From assembly GCF_030997045.1 (NCBI RefSeq), contig NZ_CP116899.1, forward strand, positions 1 to 64,000: DNA of 64,000 bases, written 5' to 3'. This document shows, piece by piece, positions 52,443 through 60,769 of the stretch. The notes below the pieces were generated by a model. That model had not been told where the DNA came from and did not search any database. It saw only the letters and a program-made list of their open reading frames with translations. The stretch is from Microbulbifer sp. TB1203 (GTDB lineage: Bacteria; Pseudomonadota; Gammaproteobacteria; Pseudomonadales; Cellvibrionaceae). How positions within the stretch are numbered: the stretch's first letter is position 1; each line of letters opens with the position of its first letter. The position numbers were made by a program, and so were the translations under genes.

Positions 52443-53195
52443 ATGAAGATCCTTGTGCCCGTAAAGCGCGTTATTGATTACAACGTAAAAGCACGACCTA
52501 AGGATGATGGGTCTGATGTCGATCTGAGCCTGGCAAAGATGGGACTCAATCCTTTTTGTGAAATTGCCATTGAGGCGGCTCTAAGAATCAAGGATGAGAA
52601 CGACCAGTGCGAAGTGATAGCTGTATCTGTTGGTGAGAAGCAGGCACAGGAACAGATTCGTACAGCCCTGGCTATGGGCGCCGATCGGGGAATATTAGTC
52701 GAAGTAGATAGTCCCCTGGAGCCATTGGCAGTCGCCAAGTGCCTGAAAAGCATAGTTGACAGGGAACATCCGGATCTACTTATTTTTGGTAAGCAGGGTA
52801 TTGATAACGACAATAACCAGACGGGACAAATGGTGGCCGGGCTTTGTGGCTATCCTCAGGGTACTTTCTGTTCGACCATTGATATTATCGGTGATCTGGT
52901 GGCAATAACGCGAGAAATCGACGGCGGTTCAGAAGTTTGGGAACTGCCGCTGCCAGCGGTGTTGACGGCGGATCTTCGTCTCAATGAGCCGCGTTATGCC
53001 TCTCTACCCAACATCATGAAGGCTAAGAAAAAGCCTCTGGAAGTCATGGCGCTGGGTGATCTCGGAGTGGATACCCGTCCCAGGCAAACATTGTTGGGGG
53101 TCAGTCTTCCGTCCGAGCGTAAGCCTGGAATAAAGGTTGACTCGGTGACCGCTCTGATTGAAAAGCTAAAGAACGAGGCGAAGGTGATTCTATGA
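52443..53195 (+). CDS. etfB: Electron transfer flavoprotein beta subunit
   Basis: AMP-binding subunit of ETF. The 250-residue protein opens MKILVPVKRVIDYNVKARPK and has the usual EAALRIKDEN and GKQGIDNDNNQTGQMVAGLC segments, matching the housekeeping group rather than bifurcating FixA. It is followed by etfA with a four-base overlap. As part of the third block it could take electrons from an acyl-CoA or other dehydrogenase. It may instead be the cell's general ETF that simply lies next door. Confidence 0.95.
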   Translation: MKILVPVKRVIDYNVKARPKDDGSDVDLSLAKMGLNPFCEIAIEAALRIKDENDQCEVIAVSVGEKQAQEQIRTALAMGADRGILVEVDSPLEPLAVAKCLKSIVDREHPDLLIFGKQGIDNDNNQTGQMVAGLCGYPQGTFCSTIDIIGDLVAITREIDGGSEVWELPLPAVLTADLRLNEPRYASLPNIMKAKKKPLEVMALGDLGVDTRPRQTLLGVSLPSERKPGIKVDSVTALIEKLKNEAKVIL

Positions 53196-54124
53196 AGGTA
53201 TTGATTATTGCGCAGCACAGCGAAGGTGTACTGGATGCGACTACCCTTAACGTTGTGCGGGCGGCACTGGCAGTCAGCGAGGATATCAGCCTGTTGGTGG
53301 CCGGTAGTGAGTGCCGGGCAGTTGCTGAGGACGCCCGCTATCTTGAAGGTGTGACCAATGTGATACTTGCTGACCATCCTTGCTACGAATCATTGTCGGC
53401 AGAAAACCTCGCTTCACTCGTGGCGGAGTTGGCGCCCTCCTATAGTCATATTCTCGCTTCCGCCAATACTTTTGGCAAAAACGTTATGCCGAGGCTGGCA
53501 GCATTGCTGGACGTTCAGCCACTTACTGATGTTTTGTATATTGAAGATGTTGATGTTTTTCTTCGGCCTATTTATGCAGGAAACCTGATTGCGAAGATCC
53601 AGTCGCATGACAAAGTTAAGGCAATGACTGTCCGTACATCGGCTTTTCCTCCTGTTACGCAAAGAACGGAAGCCTGCAGTTTAGAAGTTGTGGATAAGGT
53701 TTTCGATTTACAGCTCTCCCGTCGTATCAAGATCGAAGTTGGACAATCAGAGAGGCCCGATCTGGGTACCGCAAAGGTGGTGATTTCCGGCGGGCGGGCA
53801 ATCGGCAGCAGTGAGAATTTTAAATTGCTGTATTCTCTGGCGGAAAAACTCGATGGAGCGGTCGGTGCCTCCCGGGCAGCGGTGGATGCAGGCTTCGTTC
53901 CCTATGATTTGCAGGTAGGCCAGAGCGGTCGCGTGGTAGCCCCTGAGCTGTATATAGCGGTGGGTATTTCTGGAGCTATTCAGCATATTGCCGGAATGAA
54001 GGATTCGAAAGTGGTGGTTGCTATCAATAAAGATGCTGACGCCCCTATTTTTGATATCGCGGATTACGGTTTGGTTGCAGACCTGTTTGATGTCTTACCA
54101 GAGTTGGAGGCGCAATTGTGTTAG
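53192..54124 (+). CDS. etfA: Electron transfer flavoprotein alpha subunit
   Basis: FAD-binding subunit of 310 residues: GGRAIGSSENF, GASRAAVDAGFVPYDLQVGQ, and the C-terminal VAINKDADAPIFDIADYGLV are the standard ETF-alpha FAD motifs. No ETF-ubiquinone oxidoreductase is encoded in the window. It ends the same-strand series that begins at the GntR gene; a nested hairpin element follows. Confidence 0.95.
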   Translation: MKVLIIAQHSEGVLDATTLNVVRAALAVSEDISLLVAGSECRAVAEDARYLEGVTNVILADHPCYESLSAENLASLVAELAPSYSHILASANTFGKNVMPRLAALLDVQPLTDVLYIEDVDVFLRPIYAGNLIAKIQSHDKVKAMTVRTSAFPPVTQRTEACSLEVVDKVFDLQLSRRIKIEVGQSERPDLGTAKVVISGGRAIGSSENFKLLYSLAEKLDGAVGASRAAVDAGFVPYDLQVGQSGRVVAPELYIAVGISGAIQHIAGMKDSKVVVAINKDADAPIFDIADYGLVADLFDVLPELEAQLC

Positions 54125-54191
54125 CAAGCTATCGGAACACTGGGAGGGGCATTTTGGCCATCAGGCCCGTTATGGCCATTGGGTTCGGGCC

Positions 54192-54337
54192 TTAATACCG
54201 CTACCTTAAGCCGAAAATCGGCATATTTGTAGGATGGGCAAAGCGTAGCGTGCCCATCAAGACCCCGGAAGATGGGCACGTCGCTACGCTCCTTTGCCCA
54301 TCCTACGGCCGAAACAACGCTTAAGGTAGCGGTATTA
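54192..54337. repeat. Nested inverted-repeat element
   Basis: The outer arms TTAATACCGCTACCTTAAG and CTTAAGGTAGCGGTATTA enclose a copy of the TGTAGGATGGGCA hairpin (54229-54306). The direct string GGTTCGGGCCT also recurs outside both arms. The inner hairpin family thus seems to have inserted into, or travels with, another palindrome. The rest of the 414-base gap before the next gene shows no coding content. Confidence 0.8.
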
Positions 54338-54538
54338 GGTTCGGGCCTCAATGGCACTAAGTTAAGGCCTGGGCGGGCCTGCTACCGGCGGTTCTTTACG
54401 GGCATGCTGATAGTGGGTGCTTCCAGACCTTCCCGGCGTCGCCGCCGGCGTGGTGCGGCCCTGCAGAGGGGGGCGGATTGCCTAGCGGTGCTATCGTCTC
54501 TAAACTGCGGGCCCAGATTTATTGCAGTTTGATGACAT

Positions 54539-56365
54539 ATGCCCGCAACCGATTCCCGCAAAGGCTTTTTCAGTTGGCTCTGCTGGTATGGCGCCACAAA
54601 CGGCCTGTTGGCCGCACTGATCAGCGCCACCCTGGTTACCTCCGCATCCATCCACAACGGCTGGTCCCTGCTGTTCCTCTCGCTGGCGCTGCCCGGCCAC
54701 TTCCTGTTCCTGGCGGCGCTGCTGGCACTGCCCGCGGGCTTGGCGGGCCTGTGGCACCGGCGGCTGGCGCTTTGGCTGGCGGTGGGAATTTTCACCGCCG
54801 GCTTGATTCTGGTGTGCGTCAACCACGAGGTATTCCGACTCTACCGCTTCCATCTCAACAGCATGGTGTGGAATCTGATAACCGGCGGCGCCGCTGGCGA
54901 TATCCTCGCCTTCTCGCCGCTGATGTGGGCGCTGTCCCTGGCGGCGGTGGCGGCGATCACTCTGGGACAGTGGTTGCTCGCGCGCTTTATCGCCCGCCGG
55001 CATCTGCCATCGGGCGGCCGCCTGGCCGCGGCCAGTGCCGCGGTGATGATCTGTGGCCAGCTGCTTTACGCCTGGGGGGACGCCGCCGGCTACACCCCGG
55101 TGACCGCGCAGCTGCGCTACATACCCTGGGCCCAGCCGGTGACCGCCAAGGGGCTGATGCGCGACCTGGGCGTGAAAGTGAAAACCGCAGATCGGTTGCC
55201 ACAATCCAGGGGCGGCAGCCTGCAATATCCCCGGACTCCCCTGCAATGCAGTGCGGAGACGCCGCCCAATATCCTGGTATTGATGGTGGACTCCCTGCGC
55301 TTCGATATGCTCGACCCACAGGTGATGCCCAATACCTATGCCTTCGCGCAAAATGCCCTGCAGTTCGAGCGGCACTACAGCAACGGCAATGCCACCCGCT
55401 TCGGTGTATTCAGCTTCTTCTACGGCCTGCCCGGTAGCTACTGGTTCGATATGCTCGGCCGCCAGCGCGGCGCCGCACTGATGGCCGAACTGCAGAAGAA
55501 GGACTACGACTTTTTCCTGTACGGCAGCGCGCCGCTGAACAGCCCGGAATTTGACAAGACGGTTTTTGCGCAATTGCCGGAGGAAGAACTGCACTGGCCG
55601 CCGCGGGAACTGAAAAAACAGTCCACGGTGGCGGCGGACCGCTATATCGCGGAGCACTTTAATCGTTATCTCGATGAGGGAGAACGGGAGAAACCCTTCT
55701 TCGGATTCCTGTTTTTCGATGCACCCCACGGTTTCGCCATACCGGAAGACACCCCGCCGGCCTTCCAGCCGGTAGTGGAGAATGTCAACTACCTGGCCCT
55801 GGACAACGACTACGATCCATTGCCGTTTCTCAACCGTTACAAAAGTTCCATTCATTTCAACGATGGGCTGATCGGCGATATCCTCCAGCGCCTGCGGCAA
55901 GAGCAACTGCTGGACAACACCATCGTGGTGATCACCGGGGACCACGGCCAGGAATTCAACGAAACCGGCAAAAATTTCTGGGGCCACAACAGCAACTTTT
56001 CCGAGTGGCAGACCCGCGTGCCCATGGTGATCCACTGGCCCGGCCGCGAGCCACAGCGTATCGACGGCATCAGCAGCCACTTGGATATGGCGCCGACCCT
56101 GATGAAGCACGCCCTCGGCTGCAACAACCCGCTGTCCGACTACACCACTGGTATCGACATGCTGGCTCCACTGCCCGCGGACAGGACGCTGCTGTTCAAC
56201 AGCTGGTCCCGCAAGGCGGTGCGCCAGGGCGAACTGATCTACCAGTTCGAACAGCTTGGCGGCGGCGAGGTGTACGACCTGGACTACAACACCAGAACCG
56301 AATCCGCCTTCGACCGCGCTCCCCTGGTGCGGGCGCTGGAAGATATGGGAGCCTTCTATCGCTAG
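54539..56365 (+). CDS. yejM: YejM/PbgA-like inner-membrane sulfatase-fold protein
   Basis: Cardiolipin/LPS-sensing envelope regulator type. The 608-residue protein has five N-terminal membrane segments with the DUF3413 region (residues 1-190; CVNHEVFRLYRFHLNSMVWN) and a periplasmic alkaline-phosphatase-superfamily domain (about 245-600; NILVLMVDSLRFDML, ITGDHGQEFNE, HLDMAPTLM). In enterobacteria this family controls LPS synthesis through LapB/FtsH. The ATG overlaps a preceding palindromic gap and no strong ribosome site is seen. Confidence 0.88.
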   Translation: MPATDSRKGFFSWLCWYGATNGLLAALISATLVTSASIHNGWSLLFLSLALPGHFLFLAALLALPAGLAGLWHRRLALWLAVGIFTAGLILVCVNHEVFRLYRFHLNSMVWNLITGGAAGDILAFSPLMWALSLAAVAAITLGQWLLARFIARRHLPSGGRLAAASAAVMICGQLLYAWGDAAGYTPVTAQLRYIPWAQPVTAKGLMRDLGVKVKTADRLPQSRGGSLQYPRTPLQCSAETPPNILVLMVDSLRFDMLDPQVMPNTYAFAQNALQFERHYSNGNATRFGVFSFFYGLPGSYWFDMLGRQRGAALMAELQKKDYDFFLYGSAPLNSPEFDKTVFAQLPEEELHWPPRELKKQSTVAADRYIAEHFNRYLDEGEREKPFFGFLFFDAPHGFAIPEDTPPAFQPVVENVNYLALDNDYDPLPFLNRYKSSIHFNDGLIGDILQRLRQEQLLDNTIVVITGDHGQEFNETGKNFWGHNSNFSEWQTRVPMVIHWPGREPQRIDGISSHLDMAPTLMKHALGCNNPLSDYTTGIDMLAPLPADRTLLFNSWSRKAVRQGELIYQFEQLGGGEVYDLDYNTRTESAFDRAPLVRALEDMGAFYR

Positions 56366-56406
56366 CCTCTTCAATGTCCCTCTCCTGAAAATAGGGGAGG
56401 GGCACC

Positions 56407-56546
56407 TTGTAGGAGCGGCCCATGGCCGCGATCATCCTCGCCCCAGGCAGCTGTAATTTAAAGGCCCACCCACCGCTATGGTCGGCCGCCCGAGTATTTG
56501 CCAGCTCAGAGCTTTGGCCATTCGCCTGCAGGCAGGCTCCTACAAT
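56407..56546. repeat. Diverged CTGTAGGAGCGG repeat pair
   Basis: One arm reads TTGTAGGAGCGGCCCATGGC and the far arm GCAGGCAGGCTCCTACAA, with a CGATC-type half inside but a longer, degraded centre than the other copies. TGTAGGATGAGCAAGGTGCG at 56579 is a further half copy of the TGTAGGATGGGCA family. Confidence 0.65.
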
Positions 56547-56631
56547 GAATCCTCGGATGGAGTGAAAGGAGCAGAGCTGTAGGATGAGCAAGGTGCGAAG
56601 CGGCGTGCCCGCTATTCGCTATTGGCAAGTT

Positions 56632-57315
56632 TTACACCGGATTCGCCCATTCAGCTCCGTCCGGTAACTGCGATGGGCCATATACGAAATGGAGCACCTT
56701 ACGGGTACCATTTCTCACTTTTGAAGAGGCGTGTAACAGAAGAGGGCGCATGACAAGTGCGCCGCCTTTGGGGGCAGTGCAGAAGATTCGCTTACCTTTA
56801 TCCTCGGCCAACAAATGCGACCCCGGGACGACCTGAAGCGCTCCATTGTCCACTCCAGTGTCTTCCAAATGAAGCCGGACAGCTACCAGCCCCTTTAGTA
56901 CCGACTCAGGTGGTTGGGCGTGAAGGGTTCCCTGTTTGACCGACCATCCCGACCAGTTTGGAGATTCCACCCTGTTTTTGACCGGAATGCCAAGGTCCCG
57001 GTGTAGTGGTACCAGCCAGTTGCGCTTGTCGTTCTTGACGAAAAGAGTGCACTGGATTGCGGTGAGAGAGTTTTGCAACATTGCGTGAATTGTCGGATGC
57101 TCTCGAAGAACTCTCGCAATATTGGCACACCAGTCAAGTGCGAGCAGATCCCTGGCGCCAGCTCGGGATAGGTCGAGCTGGCTGCAGCAGCGCTCTATAG
57201 AGCGGAGTTCCTCCTGAGGAATAACGGATTCCACTAATGTGTAACCCAGCTTTTCGAATTCAGCAAGGTGATTGGTTATTTCGCTCCGCTGGGTCTGCGG
57301 ATAATGATGAAACAT
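56632..57315 (-). CDS. Phytanoyl-CoA dioxygenase (PhyH)-family protein
   Basis: Predicted Fe(II)/2-oxoglutarate-dependent oxygenase of 227 residues. The iron ligands are visible as His-x-Asp in PLHRDLGIP and a distal His in PLLLHASSK, followed by Arg in NGTRKVLHFVY for 2-oxoglutarate. The substrate is unknown. It starts 12 bases after the crystallin-J1-like gene, so it appears to be the third gene of a low-GC cassette with the XRE regulator. Confidence 0.85.
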   Translation of the reverse strand: MFHHYPQTQRSEITNHLAEFEKLGYTLVESVIPQEELRSIERCCSQLDLSRAGARDLLALDWCANIARVLREHPTIHAMLQNSLTAIQCTLFVKNDKRNWLVPLHRDLGIPVKNRVESPNWSGWSVKQGTLHAQPPESVLKGLVAVRLHLEDTGVDNGALQVVPGSHLLAEDKGKRIFCTAPKGGALVMRPLLLHASSKVRNGTRKVLHFVYGPSQLPDGAEWANPV

Positions 57316-57327
57316 TTTTTTTATTTC

Positions 57328-57684
57328 TTATGACTCTTTATGGTATTCGCCAATCACATCAATCAATCCCACAATGTTGTCATTCAGCTCTTCAAGTTCT
57401 TCGGCCGGAATCCACCACTCGGTGTGATCAGATCCGCCAACTTGTTGAATCTGGTAGCGATCCATAAAAGGTTTTTTGACTTCAAACCGCGTGACATAGC
57501 CGATGCCACTGTCTTTGATGTTCCACTGAGTTGCGATTTGTTTGGCATAGGCCTCATTTGTCACTGGATAGAAAATAGGTTGCCCGGGCAGTCTTTGGGG
57601 CCAACGTTTGAAGCCGCTTTGCCTGACAAGTTCTAGTTCTTCCGGGCCAGTAGGGCGGTATAGCGTGACTGTTTCAGTTGCCAT
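57328..57684 (-). CDS. ADP-ribosylation/crystallin J1-like protein
   Basis: A 118-residue protein of the family usually annotated by that name (YRPTGPEELELVRQSGFKRW, PGQPIFYPVTNEAYAKQIA, GYVTRFEV, WWIPAEELEELNDNIVG). The biochemical function is not established; the name suggests, but does not prove, ADP-ribose chemistry. It starts seven bases after the XRE gene; a TTG 11 codons upstream could also start it but would overlap that gene. The tight pair with a small XRE regulator recalls toxin-antitoxin operons. Confidence 0.82.
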   Translation of the reverse strand: MATETVTLYRPTGPEELELVRQSGFKRWPQRLPGQPIFYPVTNEAYAKQIATQWNIKDSGIGYVTRFEVKKPFMDRYQIQQVGGSDHTEWWIPAEELEELNDNIVGLIDVIGEYHKES

Positions 57685-57691
57685 TTTTAGA

Positions 57692-57940
57692 TCATTCTTG
57701 TTGATATAAATATCCAATAGAGACTTTTAAGCATTTCGCCAGAGCCACGGCTTCATAATCCATTACGTAGCGTTCCCGGCTCTCGATTCTGGAAATGGCG
57801 CTGCGGTCCAAGGAAATCCCCCACTTGGCCAGACGCCCGGCCAGGGCATCCTGTGAAAGCGGCGGGGCAAAAGCTAGGCGAGCCGCCTTCACCTGGGGGC
57901 CGATAATGTTCTTGAATTTACTATCTTGGGTCTTTTTCAT
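57692..57940 (-). CDS. XRE-family helix-turn-helix regulator
   Basis: An 82-residue DNA-binding protein consisting of one Cro/CI-type helix-turn-helix (LSQDALAGRLAKWGISLDRS, ISRIESRERYVMDYEAVALA). It probably controls its own operon with the crystallin-J1-like and PhyH-like genes. No operator was identified. Base composition is lower in GC than the flanking chromosomal genes. Confidence 0.88.
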   Translation of the reverse strand: MKKTQDSKFKNIIGPQVKAARLAFAPPLSQDALAGRLAKWGISLDRSAISRIESRERYVMDYEAVALAKCLKVSIGYLYQQE

Positions 57941-58021
57941 AAGTGTGTGGACTTGACACGCTTGACATTAGAGCAGGTGTTTTGCTTGAATGTGTGTGAA
58001 TATCACACATGCGTGAGCCTG

Positions 58022-58159
58022 ATGAAAAAAGAGGCGATGACTCCTGTCTGCCAGCTTATTCGAGTTGAAAGGTATAAAAGTACTCGCTACTGGTCTGTAT
58101 GGGTCGGAGAGGAGCTGCTTGCTGTAACTGTTTATAAGAAGAGGGCTGTGGTTTATTAA
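58022..58159 (+). CDS. Small hypothetical protein
   Basis: A 45-residue frame, MKKEAMTPVCQLIRVERYKS followed by TRYWSVWVGEELLAVTVYKK. The pattern RVERYKxTRYWxV..GELLxVTVYKKGA is one I have seen in small hypothetical proteins of plasmids and genomic islands; no function is known. An alternative ATG lies five codons in. It is divergent from the XRE operon. Confidence 0.5.
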   Translation: MKKEAMTPVCQLIRVERYKSTRYWSVWVGEELLAVTVYKKRAVVY

Positions 58160-58167
58160 GAAGATGC

Positions 58168-58449
58168 TTAATAGGCCGGGTATGGCTCTAAATAGTATTG
58201 TGAAGTAAGCACAACCGAATCCGCTGGGATGGCCTGATACAATTTTTCCCAAGGCGCAATCTGCATGGGGAGAATTCGGCTTTCATACGAGGAGATCTCC
58301 TTGCTTTCCGTTTCTCCAAGTCGTTTGTCACCAGAGATTCTATTGAATAGGTCAATTGAGTACCGGCCGCTAAAGCTTCCGACGAACGCCAAAACATTCA
58401 GAAACTCGATATGCTCGATGCCCGTCTGCTCCTTGCAGGAGCTGCCCAT
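58168..58449 (-). CDS. Possible small protein of unknown function
   Basis: A 93-residue frame (from MGSSCKEQTGIEHIEFLNVL to SVVLTSQYYLEPYPAY) with a protein-like mix of residues but no recognised family. Its first codons overlap a degraded repeat (TCCTTGCAGGAGCTGCCCAT), so the true start may be missing and the gene could be a fragment. It is included because nothing else explains this 330-base gap. Confidence 0.3.
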   Translation of the reverse strand: MGSSCKEQTGIEHIEFLNVLAFVGSFSGRYSIDLFNRISGDKRLGETESKEISSYESRILPMQIAPWEKLYQAIPADSVVLTSQYYLEPYPAY

Positions 58450-58486
58450 GGCCGCAACCACCGAGGCAACAGGCTCGAGCCATTTC

Positions 58487-59113
58487 CTACTGATAGGGCG
58501 AGCGCGCCTGCACTTCCTGGTACTCCGCTTCGCGCATTGCCAGTTCATACTGCAGATCCTCGATTTCCACGCCCAGCTCACTGTGGCGATCCTTCAGCCG
58601 GGCTATATCGGCCAACAGCGTAATACGCTCTTCCTTGGTGGCCTCGTCGCTGATCAGGTGCGCGCTCATTTCGGTGATGTCGTCGAGGATGTGCTCGCGC
58701 TCCTGTTGTCGCTCGCTGATAGCGCCGGCCACCTGGTTCACGGCGCTCCTGGCCAGGTAGATCTCGCGCCCGGCCTGGTGGCCGCGCAGGAAGAGGCCCT
58801 CCAGGCCTGCGGGGCAGACGCCGTTGTAACCGCCGCCGGCGCGCCCCAGGCGGAAGCCGCGGTGTTCGGTGCAGTAGAGCTGCAGCCCCTCGTCGCGGCC
58901 GGCGCGGTAGGCGGTGGTATCCGGCCGCACGCCATGGTCGGCGCAGGCCTCGCGGCGCTTGCCCAACTGCGTTACCTGCAGGCCGGCGGCGCCGTCCTCG
59001 TAGCCGATCGCGTGCCAGTCGGCGATCAGGCACTCCTCTTCGCTCATGGTGGCGCAGCCGCCGGCCAGCAAGACCAGGACCGCGAGTGGAATTATTCTGC
59101 TTATTGATTTCAC
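58487..59113 (-). CDS. DUF2799 lipoprotein
   Basis: A 208-residue outer- or inner-membrane lipoprotein (lipobox LAGGC, Cys20). The DUF2799 region follows: EECLIADWHAIGYEDGAAG, ACADHGVRPD, AYRAGRDEGLQLYCT and YNGVCP. The C-terminal half is a predicted coiled coil (EREHILDDITEMSAHLISDE, RLKDRHSELGVEIEDLQYEL). The function is unknown. It stands alone with its promoter toward the amidase gene. Confidence 0.88.
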   Translation of the reverse strand: MKSISRIIPLAVLVLLAGGCATMSEEECLIADWHAIGYEDGAAGLQVTQLGKRREACADHGVRPDTTAYRAGRDEGLQLYCTEHRGFRLGRAGGGYNGVCPAGLEGLFLRGHQAGREIYLARSAVNQVAGAISERQQEREHILDDITEMSAHLISDEATKEERITLLADIARLKDRHSELGVEIEDLQYELAMREAEYQEVQARSPYQ

Positions 59114-59280
59114 TGTCTGTTCCCGTCACAGGATGCGTCGAGATGCAATTTATCCCATCCAGGCTGACTGCACCCTGAAGCAAACATCTAAAGTGAGACA
59201 TGCGTCACAAATTTAACCGGCGGTCATCGGGGCGGTTGAGTCCACGCGAATCCGCGCCCCTACCCGGTATTAAGGCGCCA

Positions 59281-59298
59281 CCCCTACTAGGCTAGGGG
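59281..59298 (+). promoter_or_regulatory. Palindrome upstream of the amidase gene
   Basis: CCCCTACTAGGCTAGGGG has exact six-base arms (CCCCTA/TAGGGG) around CTAGGC and ends 22 bases before the amidase start. Its position suggests an operator or activator site; the protein that would bind it is unknown. Confidence 0.4.
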
Positions 59299-59320
59299 GA
59301 TAAAGCCAGAAGAAGAGGGA

Positions 59321-60769
59321 ATGCCGATGAGTGATTTTGTCCGCATGACCGCGGCGGAGTTGCTGACCGGGTATAAAGACAAGTCTTTTTCCCCGGTGGA
59401 AGTAACCCGGGCCATGTTGCGCCAGATCGAGCGCTGCAATCCGGCGGTGAATGCCTATTGTCTGGTGGACGAGGAAACCACTCTGGCGTTTGCGCGGGAG
59501 TCGGAGCAGCGCTATCTGGCCGGCGAGCCGAAAGGCAAGCTGGACGGGGTGCCGGTGGCGATCAAGGATGTGTTCCTCACGCCCATGTGGCCCACTCTCA
59601 AGGGCTCGAAGACGGTCAATCCCTCCTCTACCCTGGGCAAGGAGGCGCCGACGGTGGCGGCATTGGCGCGCAACGGCTATGTGCCCTTGGGCAAGACCAC
59701 GACCCCCGAATTCGGTTGGAAGGGCGTGACGGACAACCCCATCGACGGCGTGACCCGCAACCCCTGGGATACCGACAAGACGGCCGGCGGTTCCAGTGGC
59801 GGTAGCGCTGCGGCGGTACCGCTGGGGATGGGAGCGCTGGCGCTGGGGACCGATGCCGGCGGCTCCATCCGCATACCCGCGGGATTTTGCGGTCTGGTGG
59901 GGCTGAAACCCAGCTTCGGCGAGGTGCCCCACTGGCCACCCAGCCCCTTCGGCACCCTGGCCCACGCCGGGCCCATGACCTGGACGGTGGCCGACTGCGC
60001 ACTGTTGATGAATGTATTAAGTGAGGCGGACGACCGCGATACCAATGCCATCCCCCGGCGCCATATCGATTACCTGGCGGCTATTGCCGGGGAGCCCCGC
60101 GAGTTGCTCTCCGGCCTGCGCATCGCCTTCAGCGCCACCCTCGGCTATGTGCATGTGGATGCGGAGGTGGAATCCGCGGTGCGCGAGGCGGCGCACCTGT
60201 TGCAGTCCCTGGGCGCCGAAATCACCGAGGTGGCGCCGGGGTTCGACGATCCCCTGGCGGCCTTCGGCCACCTGTTCTACAGCGGTGCCGCCAACGCGCT
60301 GCGCACCATCGACAAGCGCCAGCGCGCGCTGATGGATTCCCAACTGGTGGCGGTGGCGGAGAAAGCGTCGCAACTCTCCATGCTCGACTACCTGGCGGCG
60401 GTCAACGAGCGCACGGCGCTGTGTGAGCGCATGGCGACATTCCACCGCAAATACGACCTGCTGCTGACACCTACGCTGCCGATCACCGCGTTCAAGGCGG
60501 GCCGCGAGGTGCCGGTGGACTGGCCCAGCACCCGCTGGCCTTCCTGGACGCCCTATACCTACCCCTTCAATCTCACCGGCCAGCCGGCGCTCTCGGTGCC
60601 CTGCGGCTTCTCTTCCGACGGCCTGCCCATAGGCCTGCAATTGGTGGGCCGGCGCTTCGAGGATGTCACGGTACTGCGCGCCGGCCAGGCTTACCAGCAA
60701 GCGGCGCCGCTGACCGACAGGCGGCCGAAACTGTTTTACACCGACGCCGCAGAGGGAGAGGAAGTGTGA
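59321..60769 (+). CDS. Amidase-signature family enzyme
   Basis: Hydrolyses an amide bond by the Ser-cisSer-Lys triad. The 482-residue protein has the catalytic Lys in PVAIKDVF, the Gly/Ser-rich KTAGGSSGGSAAAVPLGMGA and nucleophile region GTDAGGSIRIPAGFCGLVGL, and a C-terminal QLVGRRFEDVTVLRAGQAYQ. This is the GatA/AmiE-signature fold, but no gatB or gatC is adjacent, so a catabolic or detoxifying amidase is more likely than the tRNA amidotransferase. It is coupled to the aminotransferase (stop and GTG start overlap by four bases). Starts at residue 1 or 3 are both possible. Confidence 0.9.
   Translation: MPMSDFVRMTAAELLTGYKDKSFSPVEVTRAMLRQIERCNPAVNAYCLVDEETTLAFARESEQRYLAGEPKGKLDGVPVAIKDVFLTPMWPTLKGSKTVNPSSTLGKEAPTVAALARNGYVPLGKTTTPEFGWKGVTDNPIDGVTRNPWDTDKTAGGSSGGSAAAVPLGMGALALGTDAGGSIRIPAGFCGLVGLKPSFGEVPHWPPSPFGTLAHAGPMTWTVADCALLMNVLSEADDRDTNAIPRRHIDYLAAIAGEPRELLSGLRIAFSATLGYVHVDAEVESAVREAAHLLQSLGAEITEVAPGFDDPLAAFGHLFYSGAANALRTIDKRQRALMDSQLVAVAEKASQLSMLDYLAAVNERTALCERMATFHRKYDLLLTPTLPITAFKAGREVPVDWPSTRWPSWTPYTYPFNLTGQPALSVPCGFSSDGLPIGLQLVGRRFEDVTVLRAGQAYQQAAPLTDRRPKLFYTDAAEGEEV

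Noticed and set aside
52443..54124. Electron-bifurcating FixAB-type ETF
   Set aside because: EtfB and EtfA resemble the common housekeeping group, and no FixC/FixX or bifurcating dehydrogenase accompanies them.
54500..56374. Minus-strand 624-codon frame opposite the YejM-like gene
   Set aside because: Low-complexity Gln/His/Arg-rich shadow of a real plus-strand gene.
59321..60769. GatA subunit of the glutamyl-tRNA amidotransferase
   Set aside because: No gatB or gatC neighbours, and it is coupled to an aminotransferase; better left as a general amidase.
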